Source of the DNA: Trichostrongylus colubriformis
Lineage: Eukaryota; Nematoda; Chromadorea; Rhabditida; Trichostrongylidae
Length of the DNA: 64,000 bases
Direction: 5' to 3'
Assembly (NCBI GenBank): GCA_963978905.1
Contig: OZ022261.1
Location: forward strand, 8,805,992 to 8,869,991
Shown here: positions 1-10,922 of the stretch, one piece after another
Numbering within the stretch: the first letter of the stretch is position 1
Layout of the letters: each line of letters opens with the position of its first letter
Notes under the pieces: model-generated
What the model saw: only the letters and a program-made list of their open reading frames with translations
What the model was told of the DNA's origin: nothing
Databases searched by the model: none
Translations under genes and position numbers: made by a program

Positions 1-71
1 TTTACAACAATTATATGAATATTATTTCATGATTAACCATACATAATTGTCATCCAAAACTATCGACTCAC

Positions 72-313
72 TATCACACAGCTCATGCATCTTGAAGGAA
101 TGGATATAGAAGTGAAAGCTTTCTCAACGGTCTCTCTAAAGAAAGCCAGTTCAACCTCCTGCCCTAAGCTGGTATTGATCAGTGGACCGTGGCTGTGGCA
201 GTAGCCCTTTGTGCCCTTGTCACCATTGCACTCGTGATTTGATGGCATTTTTGTTTGACAAGTACTTGCATTCGACAGAGAAAAACTTCGAATTGAACAT
301 ATTCCTGTCATGG
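72..313 (-). CDS. Candidate exon of an unidentified cysteine-containing protein
   Basis: An 80-codon open stretch on the minus strand lies between an acceptor-like CATTAG (at 314-315) and a good donor, GTGAGT (66-71). The predicted peptide has six cysteines and an N-glycosylation-like NTS, which suggests an extracellular or secreted domain. It contains an ATG two bases after the acceptor, so this could be a first coding exon with an untranslated leader. I do not recognise the family. The rest of the gene would lie to the left, outside the window. It could also be a chance ORF with fortuitous splice-like ends. Confidence 0.38.
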
Positions 314-3300
314 CTAATGATTGAAGAAATCTGACATGCCACTCAATAATCGCGGCTTCAAAATCGACTTCAAAAATCGCCACCCAAAGAAACTCGCCAT
401 AGCTGCTGCTCAAGTAGTGGGTTATGGATTAAACTGCGCAAAGGAAAATATTGATCCACGGGTAAATCCTTATCATATTTTACCAAGGTTCAGCCTCAAA
501 GATGCCCCCGAAGAAAGAGTCAGTTGAAAGGCCTGCACTAAACACATCCTGTTCCATTAGAATATTCCGCTTAAATGTTTAGTGAAACCGTAGAAAGATC
601 ATTAGATATGTATGATAATCGCAAATTCGATTACATGGGGAATGTAGTAGAACAAGTCGGACTTCGTCCAGTCAACTGGAGATGTACTATGGCGTGAGAC
701 TCCACTGAAAATCGATTCGAGAATACGAATCGAATGAAAAACCCTTACTTGATATGATGTATCAAGGTCACTTGAACAGAGCCATTCATCCAGTCGTGTC
801 CATTCTGAGAAATAGCAGAATTCATCGAGAAAAACTTCAGGGTGATAGGTTAGTGTAGTGGTACTGGTAGAGTGCGAGGAGTGTGTCTGTGGGGTGAAAG
901 CACTGCTGGTATTGACGATAAAACAGCGGCACTAAGGAGGAGGCACTGAGGAGGAGATTTTCAACGCCAGATGGCTGACACGACTTACTGGCTCAACCAA
1001 GAAACCGACCAATCACACGATTCACATAAACACGTATGTATGTGTAGATAACTTTTACACTAAGCATCCAAGCCCGTGCACACCTGTGCCATACGTGCAC
1101 ACATGTAAAAAGCAATTCTCTATAGGAACAAAGAGTTTTAAAAATAAAATCGGTTCTGAATTACCAAAGTTTAATTACTTCTGGAGTTGAATTAGCAAAA
1201 TGAGACAGGGATGGGCAAGAATGGGGAGCAGAGTCAAAAAGCACGAATTCTCCCTTGCTGAATCATGACCGAAGCAAAAACCTTTTTTTTAACATTCAGT
1301 ATGGGAGTATTTTTGATATCGATGGCGCCTGGTCTTTTTGAGTCGTCACACATTGTTTCTCGCACATGTACTTTTAAATGTAACAAATTAAAATTGCAAA
1401 AACCTTGCACATTGAAGATGCGAAGAAATAATCAGTACTGCTAGATTCCTGCCTAGCAGGTGGAGAGGTCCTCCACAAAAGTGTTGGCAGTACTGACAAA
1501 ATACTTAAGGCAAAACAGGAAAGGCAGTTGAAACTGGAGCCCTTACCGGATTTCTTTGGTCACCGTTTAGGGGATTAAGATGGGGTAAACGACCTCGACC
1601 GAGAGAGTTGATTCGATTAAAGAGGATAAAAACGGGATGGGATTGACCAGAAAGTTCAGAGTGATCTTTGATTTTTCAAGGGAGTTGAAAATTCAAATTT
1701 AATGCATACACAGAATGAGCTGTGAGGGTGTAAAGGCCCCAGACCATGCATAGGGAACGGAATTCCAACAGAACGCTGACCATACAGGACACGGTACAGT
1801 GATGGTATTCGGCACTGTAGGGATTCCAGAAACCGCCAGCTAGGCGAGATATTGATTTTGCTGAAATTTAGCCTGCAGAAGATATTTTGGGTGCTGGTCA
1901 CGAGTATGACATCTGCTATCGCGTTGGCGGCCATTTGGTTTCATTTGCACTAAGAGGGCACAACTTTTTTTTTCAGCGAATTGCTTCGAAAATGCAGTAT
2001 AGGGGCATTCAGTACCCTTATGATGAAAATGGCCTTCATTCAAATCGCTGACGTGGCTGAGCGAATTTGGTGAAAAAAAGCTGTTGAACCTTGGTGGAAA
2101 AGGTTTGTGCGCCAATTTGGTGCAAATCGAAGCCTAGTGGCACTAACGCGAAACACGACTGTCAGATTCGCGATCAGAGTCATAGATGTCTTCTGTAGGC
2201 AAAACTTCAGTGAAATTGATTCTTTTGCACGGCTGACAACTTCTGGGGTTACAAGAGCCCTTATAGTGTCTTAGATTGTGCACAGGACTACGTCAAAGCC
2301 GTAGGAAGACTGAAAAGGCTTTTTAGACACGAATTAAGGTAATATTCAGCCGAATATAGGTTATGTAGAGTAGGAATATTAAGAGCTAAAAGGTCAGGAG
2401 GAAGCCCAAGCACAGCCCAAGCAAACTCTGGAGTGCGCCATCACGGCACTGAAGATATCCATAGCAATGTCAAGGGACAAATAAAACTGGAGTGTGAGAG
2501 GTTTTTTGAAATTGAGAAGGGCGCTAAGGTACTCTTCAGTGAAGAGGTATCCCCTCAATCGAGAACGTATACGTAGCGCTTCGTGAAAACTCTGCGATGA
2601 GTGCCAAACGGAAATCCCAGCGGACCATCTAGCGCAGCTAGCAGAAGATACAAAAAAGTGCTCAACAAGACTTGAAAAACCGGATGAAAAGACTCAGGAA
2701 AAGGAACGCGAGGCCATCGCTCAGATCTAGAGTGCAAGAGCAGAAACACATGAATGAATAAAGGAGATGAGATGGATGAAGTGGTTCTGGAATGATGAAG
2801 TTCGGCGGATCGTAAATCACAAAAAATGGCCCGTACGAGCGACGTAGCAGTTTTGGAGATTAGATGAACTCAAAAAAGTGGCTACATTAGGCTTCTTAAA
2901 CAAATGCATTCATTCGATATGAAGCACATGGTTTAGACCAACAAGCTGGAAATTTGCCAAAGAGAGATTACCCTGCAAATCTTTAAAATTGCATTTTGCC
3001 TGGCATCAAAGGGTACATGAAGGTCTTTGAGCGATCAAGCGGAACGAATTGATCAATTGATTTCGACTTCATTCGTTTGCAACATTATGCACATTACATT
3101 CGTACATTTGTACATTAATTCAATGATAAAGAAACGATTCAAAGAAAGAACTGTCAAGAACAGCTGCAAACGGGAAACCATTGAAATGGAATGAACTGTC
3201 GGAATGAAAAACTTTTTGAGTAAAGATTTCGTAAGTGTTTTTAAGTACCACAAACAAAATCTTCTGGACTGATTTTCCAGAGTAAGAGAGCGTTCTACTC

Positions 3301-3643
3301 CTATTTGGAAATTGAAATGAAATGATGGGCAGAATCATTTGACAAGTGGTGTTTGACGGCTATGGAACTTCCTATGTGCCTGAATCTACTTCTACAACCA
3401 GGATACCGTTTTCGTTCTAGGAACAGGAGCGCGAGGTCCACTGATCTTTCGATACGATTGTTCTCCTCATATTTTTCCGTCTCCATGTAACCCACGTTCG
3501 CCTCCTTCAGGTACATAATCGTTACTACAACCCCTCCCCTTCCCCAGGGTAAGCATTGGCTGTTTTCGGAATACGAGCCCCAAAACCTATCCCAACGACG
3601 ATCTGGCCCCCTTCCATAACTGGCGTTGTTTGTATACTTTAAA
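314..3643. other. No gene recognised
   Basis: I find no spliceable exon pair or recognisable domain here. Short ORFs at 1656-2115 and 2555-2749 have no recognisable motifs. A stretch near 840-900 has a weak Pol III A-box-like sequence but no B box that I can support. Most of this is probably decayed repeat or intron. Confidence 0.5.
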
Positions 3644-4017
3644 GGATTGTGCACGGAAAAAATGAGTTTTCTGTTACGTATACACATATTTATGTAGTAT
3701 TCGCTTACTGAGGGCCGCCTTAATAGGGCGGACTACGGGGCGGGGCGTCAGAGTGAATGCAGACGCTAAGGAGCTGAGGAGCAAAGGCACAATCAGAAAC
3801 GCATAATGCGAACAGTAAGTTGTGGACAGTTCCACTCTCCATCTCCAATCGCGCCGGAGAACAACGGGGCACCCACCGGGATGCCCCTCCCCGTCGTCCG
3901 CCTGTGTCCTAGCAGGATTTTCACTTTCCATGTGGAACTTTGCATGCAGCCCTTTGTAAGGAAATACAACGGAAATACGGGTAACAGAGGAAGTCATTTT
4001 TCAGTGCACGATTTCTC
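3644..4017. repeat. Fold-back MITE, copy 1
   Basis: The two ends are imperfect inverted repeats: the left begins ATTGTGCACGGAAAAAATGA and the right, read in reverse, begins CGTGCACTGAAAAATGA. The interior is GC-rich (about 3710-3900). A second copy with the same ends lies at 36071-36495. There is no transposase inside, so it is a non-autonomous inverted-repeat element. The superfamily is unknown. Confidence 0.7.
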
Positions 4018-4659
4018 CAAGTTGTATCCCTGAAAGTCTTCAACCGATAGTCATAGTACTGCTATATAGTACTAGGTATCGATTGGAGGCCTTTCTGATG
4101 GGCTACCTGGTCATCCCCGAAATCACTGAAAAGCCGAGGTTGTCAAGAGCTTCTCAGAACTTTGTCGCAAAATACGAACTCCTTCTTTTTTCAACCAAAA
4201 ATGCGACCCAATTAAGTATTCAATCTCTCTTAACCTCACTCTCCTCACTGAGGAACATTTGACATAGGATTTTGCGTGTTTCAACTTTTAATGGTGGTAA
4301 ATAACGTGAATATCGTGGAGGCACAAAAAACCTGTGGCTGCTCTTTAAAGATCATGTGAAGGGAACAAGTTGTCAGCTGTTTTGCTTGTTGACAAGTGAC
4401 GGTACAAAAGATGCGTTTTGACGATTTTGGATTAATCAGCCCTTTCTGAAAGGAGGTCAGGGGTCAAAAATAGCTCAAGTCCACATTAGCATTGAGCAGA
4501 TATACAGCAATCAATAAGAAAGAATCAATGGGAAAATGGAAAACGATAATTCACTATATGTAAGGGACAGCAGTACGATGGCAACAAGTCTGCCCAGGTT
4601 CTTATCACATTGCAATGAGGTCGATCTTTTTTACATGAAAAAAAAAACTGAGAGAAATC

Positions 4660-4903
4660 TCACGTTTTAATCTGCTCTTTTGACGGCTCATCGGTCTGTG
4701 GTCTGCTCTTTTGACCATCATCTTCCTCCTCTTTGATTGGTTTTCTAAAAACACATGCATACTTCATAAAAAATGAATACCTAACGAATAATTCAGTGAA
4801 TCACACCTTGTTTTGAATATGCCAAGCTCGAGTCGCTTCCTCTCGGCAGCCTGCATTTCGACTCCCGAGATTGATCACATTCACCACTGGCAAGACAGTT
4901 GTG
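4660..4903 (-). CDS. Candidate last two exons of an unidentified gene
   Basis: On the minus strand a 97-nt stretch (4903-4807) begins after a strong acceptor (TGTATTCAG) and ends at AAG followed by GTGTGA. A second stretch starts after TTTTTAG (4744) and is open to a TGA at 4660, encoding a very acidic, Lys/Glu-rich tail. The upstream stretch has a well-behaved hydrophobic-to-polar reading frame of 32 codons. The phases agree with the acidic tail only if a less usual donor two bases later is used; the standard donor gives a short basic end instead. A further open stretch at 5167-5355 (minus) may belong to the same transcript but cannot be joined in phase. Family unknown. Confidence 0.33.
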
Positions 4904-6279
4904 CTGAATACAATGCAAATAAGTGAACAACATCAATTCCACTTAGAAATATCGCACTAATTAACTACACTGAAGAAACATTTACTCAAGAAAATAATAC
5001 CAGTAAATAGTAGGAGCAATATCATGGAATATAAAAGAAATACGAAAACAATAAATTTCAAATTGCTAAAAATATGATGCGTTGAGGAAGTGGATTGACA
5101 GCAATAAATTGGCGTCACACTCAGCTTGTGAATATCATAAGGAACAATGTAATCTTTATTTGAAATCTATGGAAGGTGGTGAAAACGTTGAGAGCTGATA
5201 AGATCGGCGGAGACGGCGGTGAAACAGGCGGTCACTGGTGACCAACCATGTCCACTTGAGACATATTTCTCGGAAACCATGCTATACATCATTCCATTTG
5301 CCTTCTTACAACGAACAATGCGAATTTCAATTGTTGACGAATCATTGAGTAACAACTGGCCATTTGTGACGAGCGAATGTGAACGTCATTCAGATTTCAG
5401 CCGACACGGAAATGTGCCTTTGTCAGATCGCAACCCCTTTCTTTTATTTCTTTTGATGGGAACGATTTCTACCAGTTGTTCCAGGTTCCGCTTCGAAGGA
5501 ATAGAGCGGGGGATGCGCCAGCAGGTCAATCATTTACAGGAAAATGCAAGTGAATCAACCAGCAGTATATTGTTGGTATACATGATTTGTTTATTTTTGG
5601 TTAGCAAATAACGGACTGGGGCTGGTGTTCTTCTGGTCTGTGTGGCCGGACAACTTTAATTAATGTTCAAATCGTGCAACACCATGTAGTGCACGTGGCC
5701 ACCCAGGAGTCCTTTTTTTTGTGGTCACGTGAAACCGTCTATTTGTGGGTGCTTAAGCGTCAGGATATGTTTACGAATATAGAACACATATAGACATATA
5801 GAAAAACACACAAAAACACACATATCCGTTTTTGTACCAGAAAAATTGATTTGCTCTTTAGTACCAATACTGAGCAGAAACTAAAGTTTGTGCAATTAAG
5901 TACTGTCCTGCCACAGTCAATGAAAGATAGTCCTGGTCGACGATTCGTCTATAGAGGTCAGTGGTGGTCTTATTAATCTGCAGTTATTTTAAAGAAAATT
6001 GGGATTTTTGCCAGGATGGTATAAAATTATTCAAATTCACTGCGTCCTATATGCCCGTGTTAAAGCAACATCATATTATGGGTAATGCAGGAAGATATGA
6101 ATACTAAGGGAAGATTGTAAATGTTTAGATTGTTAGCATGACCATTATAAGAAGTGTGTGAAGGTGCACAGGGTGTGCAACAAATACTGTCATACTGTAA
6201 AAAACCGAATATCTCTAGCAAGAGTACAACACGATAAACGGAAATTGGATGATAAATATTCTTAAGGATTCTGAACAAT
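4904..6279. other. Mostly unassigned
   Basis: A 62-codon minus-strand ORF (5167-5355) and an overlapping 130-codon plus-strand ORF (5219-5611) are both open, with no family resemblance that I can see. The minus ORF has the more protein-like composition and contains a good internal donor (GTAAGA near 5305). Nothing else is supported. Confidence 0.35.
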
Positions 6280-6592
6280 ATCTACCATCACTTTTCGATT
6301 CAACCTCCTTGATCGAATCATGACAGGACGCAGGTAGTCGACGTCGAGTTTTGCCTACTCCCGTCGAAGCGAATCCTTGAGGGTCAAAACTTCAATGAGG
6401 TGTAGCCCAGGCCTTTTTCTGCAGATGTTCCCAAACGGTGTAGTTCGGAGGGTTGAGATCGGGCAAGGGCTTCTCGTTCGGTTCGAAAAGACCGTTTTCA
6501 GATCCTCGTTGATTTACGTCTGTCATCGACCCCTACCCCGAGCGCCGTCATCCGAAATCAAGGAGGTCGAATCGAAAAGAGATGATAACATA
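6280..6592 (-). pseudogene. Tc1/mariner-type transposase relic between inverted repeats
   Basis: On the minus strand, about 6466-6394 encodes a PDLNPxxYxVWxxLxxK stretch. This is the region around the third catalytic Asp in Tc1-type DDE transposases, in which this segment reads SPDLNPxD. Here the following residues are changed and the frame is lost on both sides. Inverted repeats of about 33 bp (6280-6313 and 6557-6592, sharing TTTTCGATTC-ACCTCCTTGAT) flank the fragment. It is a dead remnant; the rest of the transposase is missing. Confidence 0.6.
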
Positions 6593-7558
6593 CATATTGC
6601 ACAAAATCATGAATATTTATTGCCCGATTTTCTTCCCTTTTGTTTTACCCTCGTCAGAGAGTGGAGATATGCGGTTTTTTTTACCCCGTAACAGTATTTA
6701 TTGCGTACCCTGTACAACGTTATAAAAGTTTGTTTCCTTATTGCTTGCTATGTTGTCCAAAAGAATGGTGGCGAAATCCGACCTACTTTTTGAAAGAGGA
6801 CGCTTCCAGAAAGATATGTGATTCTCCATATTCGAAAACATGTAGTAGCTTTGGACCAAAACACATTTTCAGGAAAAAATTCAAAAAATTGTGGCTTGAA
6901 GCTCGTGCGACACCATGCGTTGCATACATACGCTATGTGTTATGAAATCTTTATGTATGGAGATCATATTTTGTTCCGCTGAGTGAGGTTCGTATTTATG
7001 CAAGCGCTAATTGCTACGGTGCGCGTAACATCATGGGCGTCAGCGGGTCGTTGAGTTGCTTTTTTACAAATTTACTCAGCTTCTAATACCACATCACGCC
7101 CACATCATACCACTACAGGCGGGTTTTCCCTCATTTTGAGTGTGTGTGAGATAACCTGGACATTGGTCATTTCTGCCAATTTTTTCCTGGTCTCAAGGCT
7201 GAGTTGGAACCGACTTATGAATTTTTGTTGCACGGAACCCCACTTAGGGTGCGCTTCGCCCACTGTGTCCAGGCCTCTTTCATGACTTTAGGAAACTCAT
7301 TCCTGATCTTAATCCACCTTCCCCCACGTTTGTGTCATATTGGAACCCAATGTGCAATTTTCGGTCTGGAAAGGAACATTCTAGTGCAGCTCCGCCCATC
7401 GTGGGTGGAGCTTAACTTGGTCCATGTGCACTTTTTATTTACCTCTTCTTCCATGCCCTACCCATACAGCACTTATCCCCATCTCCACAGGCCTTTTTCA
7501 CATAATACCTAATTTACGGAGGGACGAACGGACGTACAGACAGACGAAGCGTTTTATA
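6593..7558. other. No gene recognised
   Basis: The stretch holds short overlapping ORFs (6640-6945, 7204-7512) without domain signatures or paired splice sites. A short run of ACGGACG-like units precedes the mariner-like element at 7559. Confidence 0.4.
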
Positions 7559-8277
7559 TAGGGTCCGCCAATAAGCGCGCTCGAACTTTAAAATGAAATA
7601 AAGCCAGTTGTGTGAGGGGTATAAATGAAATTTATTTTTTGTTTGAAAGAGTATTCGAAGGCATTATGTATGGAAAATAACCTTTCAAATGGCCACCTCG
7701 GCTTCGCCTGGTGACGCGCATACGAGAAGTCCAATTTTCAATGACTCTGGCGCACAAATCGGGCTGTATTTCATCGATGGCACCCTGTATGTTGACTTTG
7801 AGGTCATCAGTGTTTTGTGGTTGGTTTGCGCAGACCTGCAATTTAAGAAAACCCCACAAGAAATAGTCTAGTCGGGTTAAATCGCACGATATCGGTGGCC
7901 ATTTGATGTTGCCTCCGCGCGAGGTAACCTTTCCTCCGAAGCGCTCGTGCAGAAGATCCATTGTGGTGCGCGCTGTGTGGCTCGTAGCGCCGTCCTGCTG
8001 AAACCACATATCCTCGACATCCATATTGTTCATGCTAGACTCAGCAGAACAACCAACTGCACCGTAAAATTGGTGGAGCGCGCGGAACGTTGCTCGAACC
8101 GATGAATGATTTTCGTAATAAGTTTTAATGAGTCGCACACGTTGCTCGCGGCTGAATTGGTTCATGGTGATTTGTGAAGATACACTGAATAATAACAACT
8201 AGGTTTGACAACTCTACCACAAGCAACGTGGCTGCCATGAGCTGTCAAAGATAGAGCGCGCTTATTGGCGGACCCTG
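7559..8277 (-). mobile_element. Internally deleted mariner-like element (719 bp)
   Basis: The ends are near-perfect terminal inverted repeats: AGGGTCCGCCAATAAGCGCG is present at 7560 and, inverted, up to 8276. A TA dinucleotide flanks both sides (7557-7558 and 8278-8279), the usual target duplication of Tc1/mariner elements. The first TIR base differs between the ends (T versus C). A transposase remnant on the minus strand fills the middle. At 719 bp it is about half of an autonomous element, so it would need a transposase supplied from elsewhere. Confidence 0.9.
7632..8198 (-). pseudogene. Mariner-like transposase with internal deletion
   Basis: The 188-codon frame opens with an N-terminal helix-turn-helix region of the DUF4817-like type (MNQFSREQRVRLIKTYYEN, residues 12-30). 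It then jumps to the C-terminal half of a DDE domain. The WFQQDGATSHTAR block carries the second catalytic Asp, and CDLTRLDYFLWG carries the third. About 130 residues, including the first catalytic Asp, are absent although the frame stays open, so a clean in-frame deletion removed the centre. A protein made from it could still bind the TIRs, which is how deletion derivatives can act as repressors; that role is inference. Confidence 0.85.
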
Positions 8278-10032
8278 TATATAGTGGGGATTTATTGATC
8301 TACCCCTCATCAGCTGTTATCCCACCATTAGTAACAAGTAGTTGGGCGATCTACTTCCTTCACTCAGCTCGAGAGGATAACTCTTAAACAGTAGTAGTGG
8401 AGGAGTATATGTTGTAGTACAGGATTCGCAACGAGTGATGCGGCTTGTGACGTGCGATGCGTAATGGCACAGTATGCAGTTGGGTCCTAGCGATATTAGC
8501 ATGTTCCAAGTCTGAAAAGTGGAAGACTCTCTTCCTGTCAATACACATACGTAGGAGGGAGTTGTTGGTCGCAGTTGCAATTGACCCTGAGCGCCCGGTC
8601 CGCTTCTCAAAAATGGTCCAGGAAACAACTTATGGAAGAAAAGAATTGCTCAGAGTAGATAAATGAACGACAGACGGGAAGCAGTCAGGCATCACTGTGA
8701 TACCTTTGAGAAGAGCTCAGAGTTGTGGAGTTATTCACTAGTGCTGCTGAAGTCAATGTCAGCAGCAATGGGTGTGGCTGGGTCGATTCTGATAAATTTG
8801 AGATTTCGGACACGGGTGGAACAACAGCTCTCGATGTCTCCGTACATTGTTTGAACACTCAAAAACTGGACAAATAGCTCCTGTTCTCGCAGCTGCGCGA
8901 TTCAACTTAAGAGCAAAGCCGGCAGACTGCAGGTGCTCGACGTTGCATAGTACCGATGGAGGGGATGATCGCGTGGAAGTGTCGCAAATTGTAAGCTGAG
9001 GCTTTTAACTTTATACAGCACCCTTTTCAGCAATCGCAGACAACAATAAATATTGCAAGCTCCATTGGAGGAAAAATAGCTTCAAATGTGAAAGGGTAAC
9101 AAGTGCTCCCTCTATCCACAATACGTATGTTTACTAACTTTCCATTGATAATTTCGTAAACTAAGTTCAAACGATAGTAGCAAATTTTCTGAATTCAAAG
9201 TTAGAAAAACTAAGAAACCTTCTTGGGAATTGCGTTTGTCCTGAACGTAAGACACCTGAGAAAACTACAAAAGAAGGCGCTCTATTCTAAAGCTGACAGG
9301 CAGTACGAAAAGGAAAAGTAGGGCCGAACAGTGAAAAGTGGTGGTCGAATAAACAGATTCGATGCCTAGAAAACCTTTGGATAGTCAGCTGATGAGTAAT
9401 AAATTGCATTCCTTCAGATCATTGACAGGTAGAAAAGTGCATTATGACGCATTCATGTGATTCCCAGCTGCGGTAAATTCATACATATCTTTTAAGTTGA
9501 AGCTGCAAAAATTTTTTATCTTCAAAGATACCTCTACTCTCACGCTCAGAAGTTAGCCAGAAAATTCAGATGACTCGACATGGAGGCGTCATGGAGATTC
9601 AACAAAATCCTGGTTAACAAAACCCTGGTCGTCTGCAGTTGGTGCCGTTCTATCACAAATTATCACACATTATTGCTGTTTGCTACACTTACGCACATTA
9701 TAAAGTACCTCTATCAGAACAGTACGTGTGTTTCGCGTAACACTATCTTCAAGCTGGACGCTTGTTCACGTACCTTCACATAATTTTTCACATATTTTCC
9801 ATCCAGTCGGTACTACTCTACCAATGCTAAATGCCAGTAGCCCAACTTAGGGAAATCCGCCTGTGAAAGGTATACCACTCACTTTCCTGTCAGAAAGGCA
9901 ATCCGATTGTCAAATATTCCTCTGATCCAGCAGAATCCAAACAACTGTACATCCAGTGTGCCCAACTTTACATATTAAAAAACCTTGTAATGCTCTCCTA
10001 CAGTACTGTCAAGAGCTACAAAATCATAAATA
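8278..10032. other. No gene recognised
   Basis: Minus-strand open stretches at 8317-8628 and 8720-8850 have exon-like ends, for example an acceptor TTTTCAG near 8515, but conflicting frames and no known domain. The rest looks like intergenic DNA. Confidence 0.35.
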
Positions 10033-10922
10033 CCAGGCTGTCCAATAATTCTTGTCCGAAAATTTCACCATTTTCAATTTTTTTTCAACTTTATTGAAAA
10101 ACAAGTCTAATCAACAATTAATCACCACAGTCATCCACAACAATGGCCCATCGATTGGGCAGGTCGCCGATGCCTTTCGCCCAGAACTCTGGGTTCTGAG
10201 AGTCGAAGAAGTCAGCGATCGCCTTCGCAAGCAAGTCATAATCAACGAATTTTCTCTTGGCCAGGAAGGATTCATGAGGATGGATAAGGTGATAGTCAGA
10301 AGGGGCAATGTCTGGAGAGTATGGCGGGTGGGGCAGCACATCCCAGCCGGGCTCCCATAGCTTGGCCTGGGTACTTCTCGCGAAATGGAAGCGAAATGGG
10401 AGCGGGCGTCGTCATGAAATAGGTGACCCCGGACCTTTTCCGGCGCTTTTCTCGAACATCGACGGCGAGCTGCTGGAGCTGGTGGGTGCATACGGTAGCG
10501 GTGACTGTCTCGCCTTGTTTCAGCACCTCGCGGAAAAGCATTTCTTCCTCGTCCCAGAACCAGCACATTCCCAAGCGTGGTTTGTCTTCCATGTCAATCT
10601 CGTGGTTGCTGAAGCTGATGAACCAGGGGCGCACGGTCACTTAGCTCACACATCCCTTGCCCAATGCAGCGCTGGTGGAGTGGCAAGTTTCCGTCGTTTT
10701 GGTGCCGCAAGACCGCTCATAGTAGATGACACTGCGAGTGGGGTGGGTATCGACTACGGGCATTGTAGCTCTCTCCACGGGATCTGGTGGGTCAATATAT
10801 ATTTTTCTAGAGAGCTTAGGGAACATTCTACCATATTCTTACACTTGCCTGATATTATAACACTTCTAAGGAAAATTATAGAATTTTGAAAATTTTCGGA
10901 CAGGAATTACTGGACAGCATGG
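10033..10922 (-). mobile_element. Degenerate mariner element, copy A (890 bp)
   Basis: TIRs of about 33 bp start CCAGGCTGTCCAATAATTCT on the left and CCATGCTGTCCAGTAATTCC on the right. TA flanks both ends (10031-10032 and 10923-10924). The body is a minus-strand mariner transposase broken by frameshifts. The interior from about 10400 to 10680 is close to that of the element at 50913-51776, although the TIRs of the two have diverged. Confidence 0.9.
10111..10640 (-). pseudogene. Mariner (DD34D) transposase, frameshifted
   Basis: Two overlapping frames carry successive parts of one protein. The upstream frame (10640-10296) has a MCWFWDEEE-type block, then a CTHQLQQLAV helix. The downstream frame (10339-10118) has LPHPPYSPDIAPSDYHL, the signature around the third catalytic Asp. 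It is followed by a typical mariner C-terminus (FFDSQNPEFWAKGI, then LPNRW). At least one frameshift separates the parts, and the N-terminal DNA-binding domain is not found, so the copy is inactive. Confidence 0.85.

Noticed and set aside
1656..2115. Overlapping minus-strand ORFs, considered as a transposon remnant.
   Set aside because: No DDE or HTH motif could be identified on either strand.
8317..8628. 103-codon minus-strand ORF with exon-like ends.
   Set aside because: Two different frames are equally plausible and no partner exon was found.
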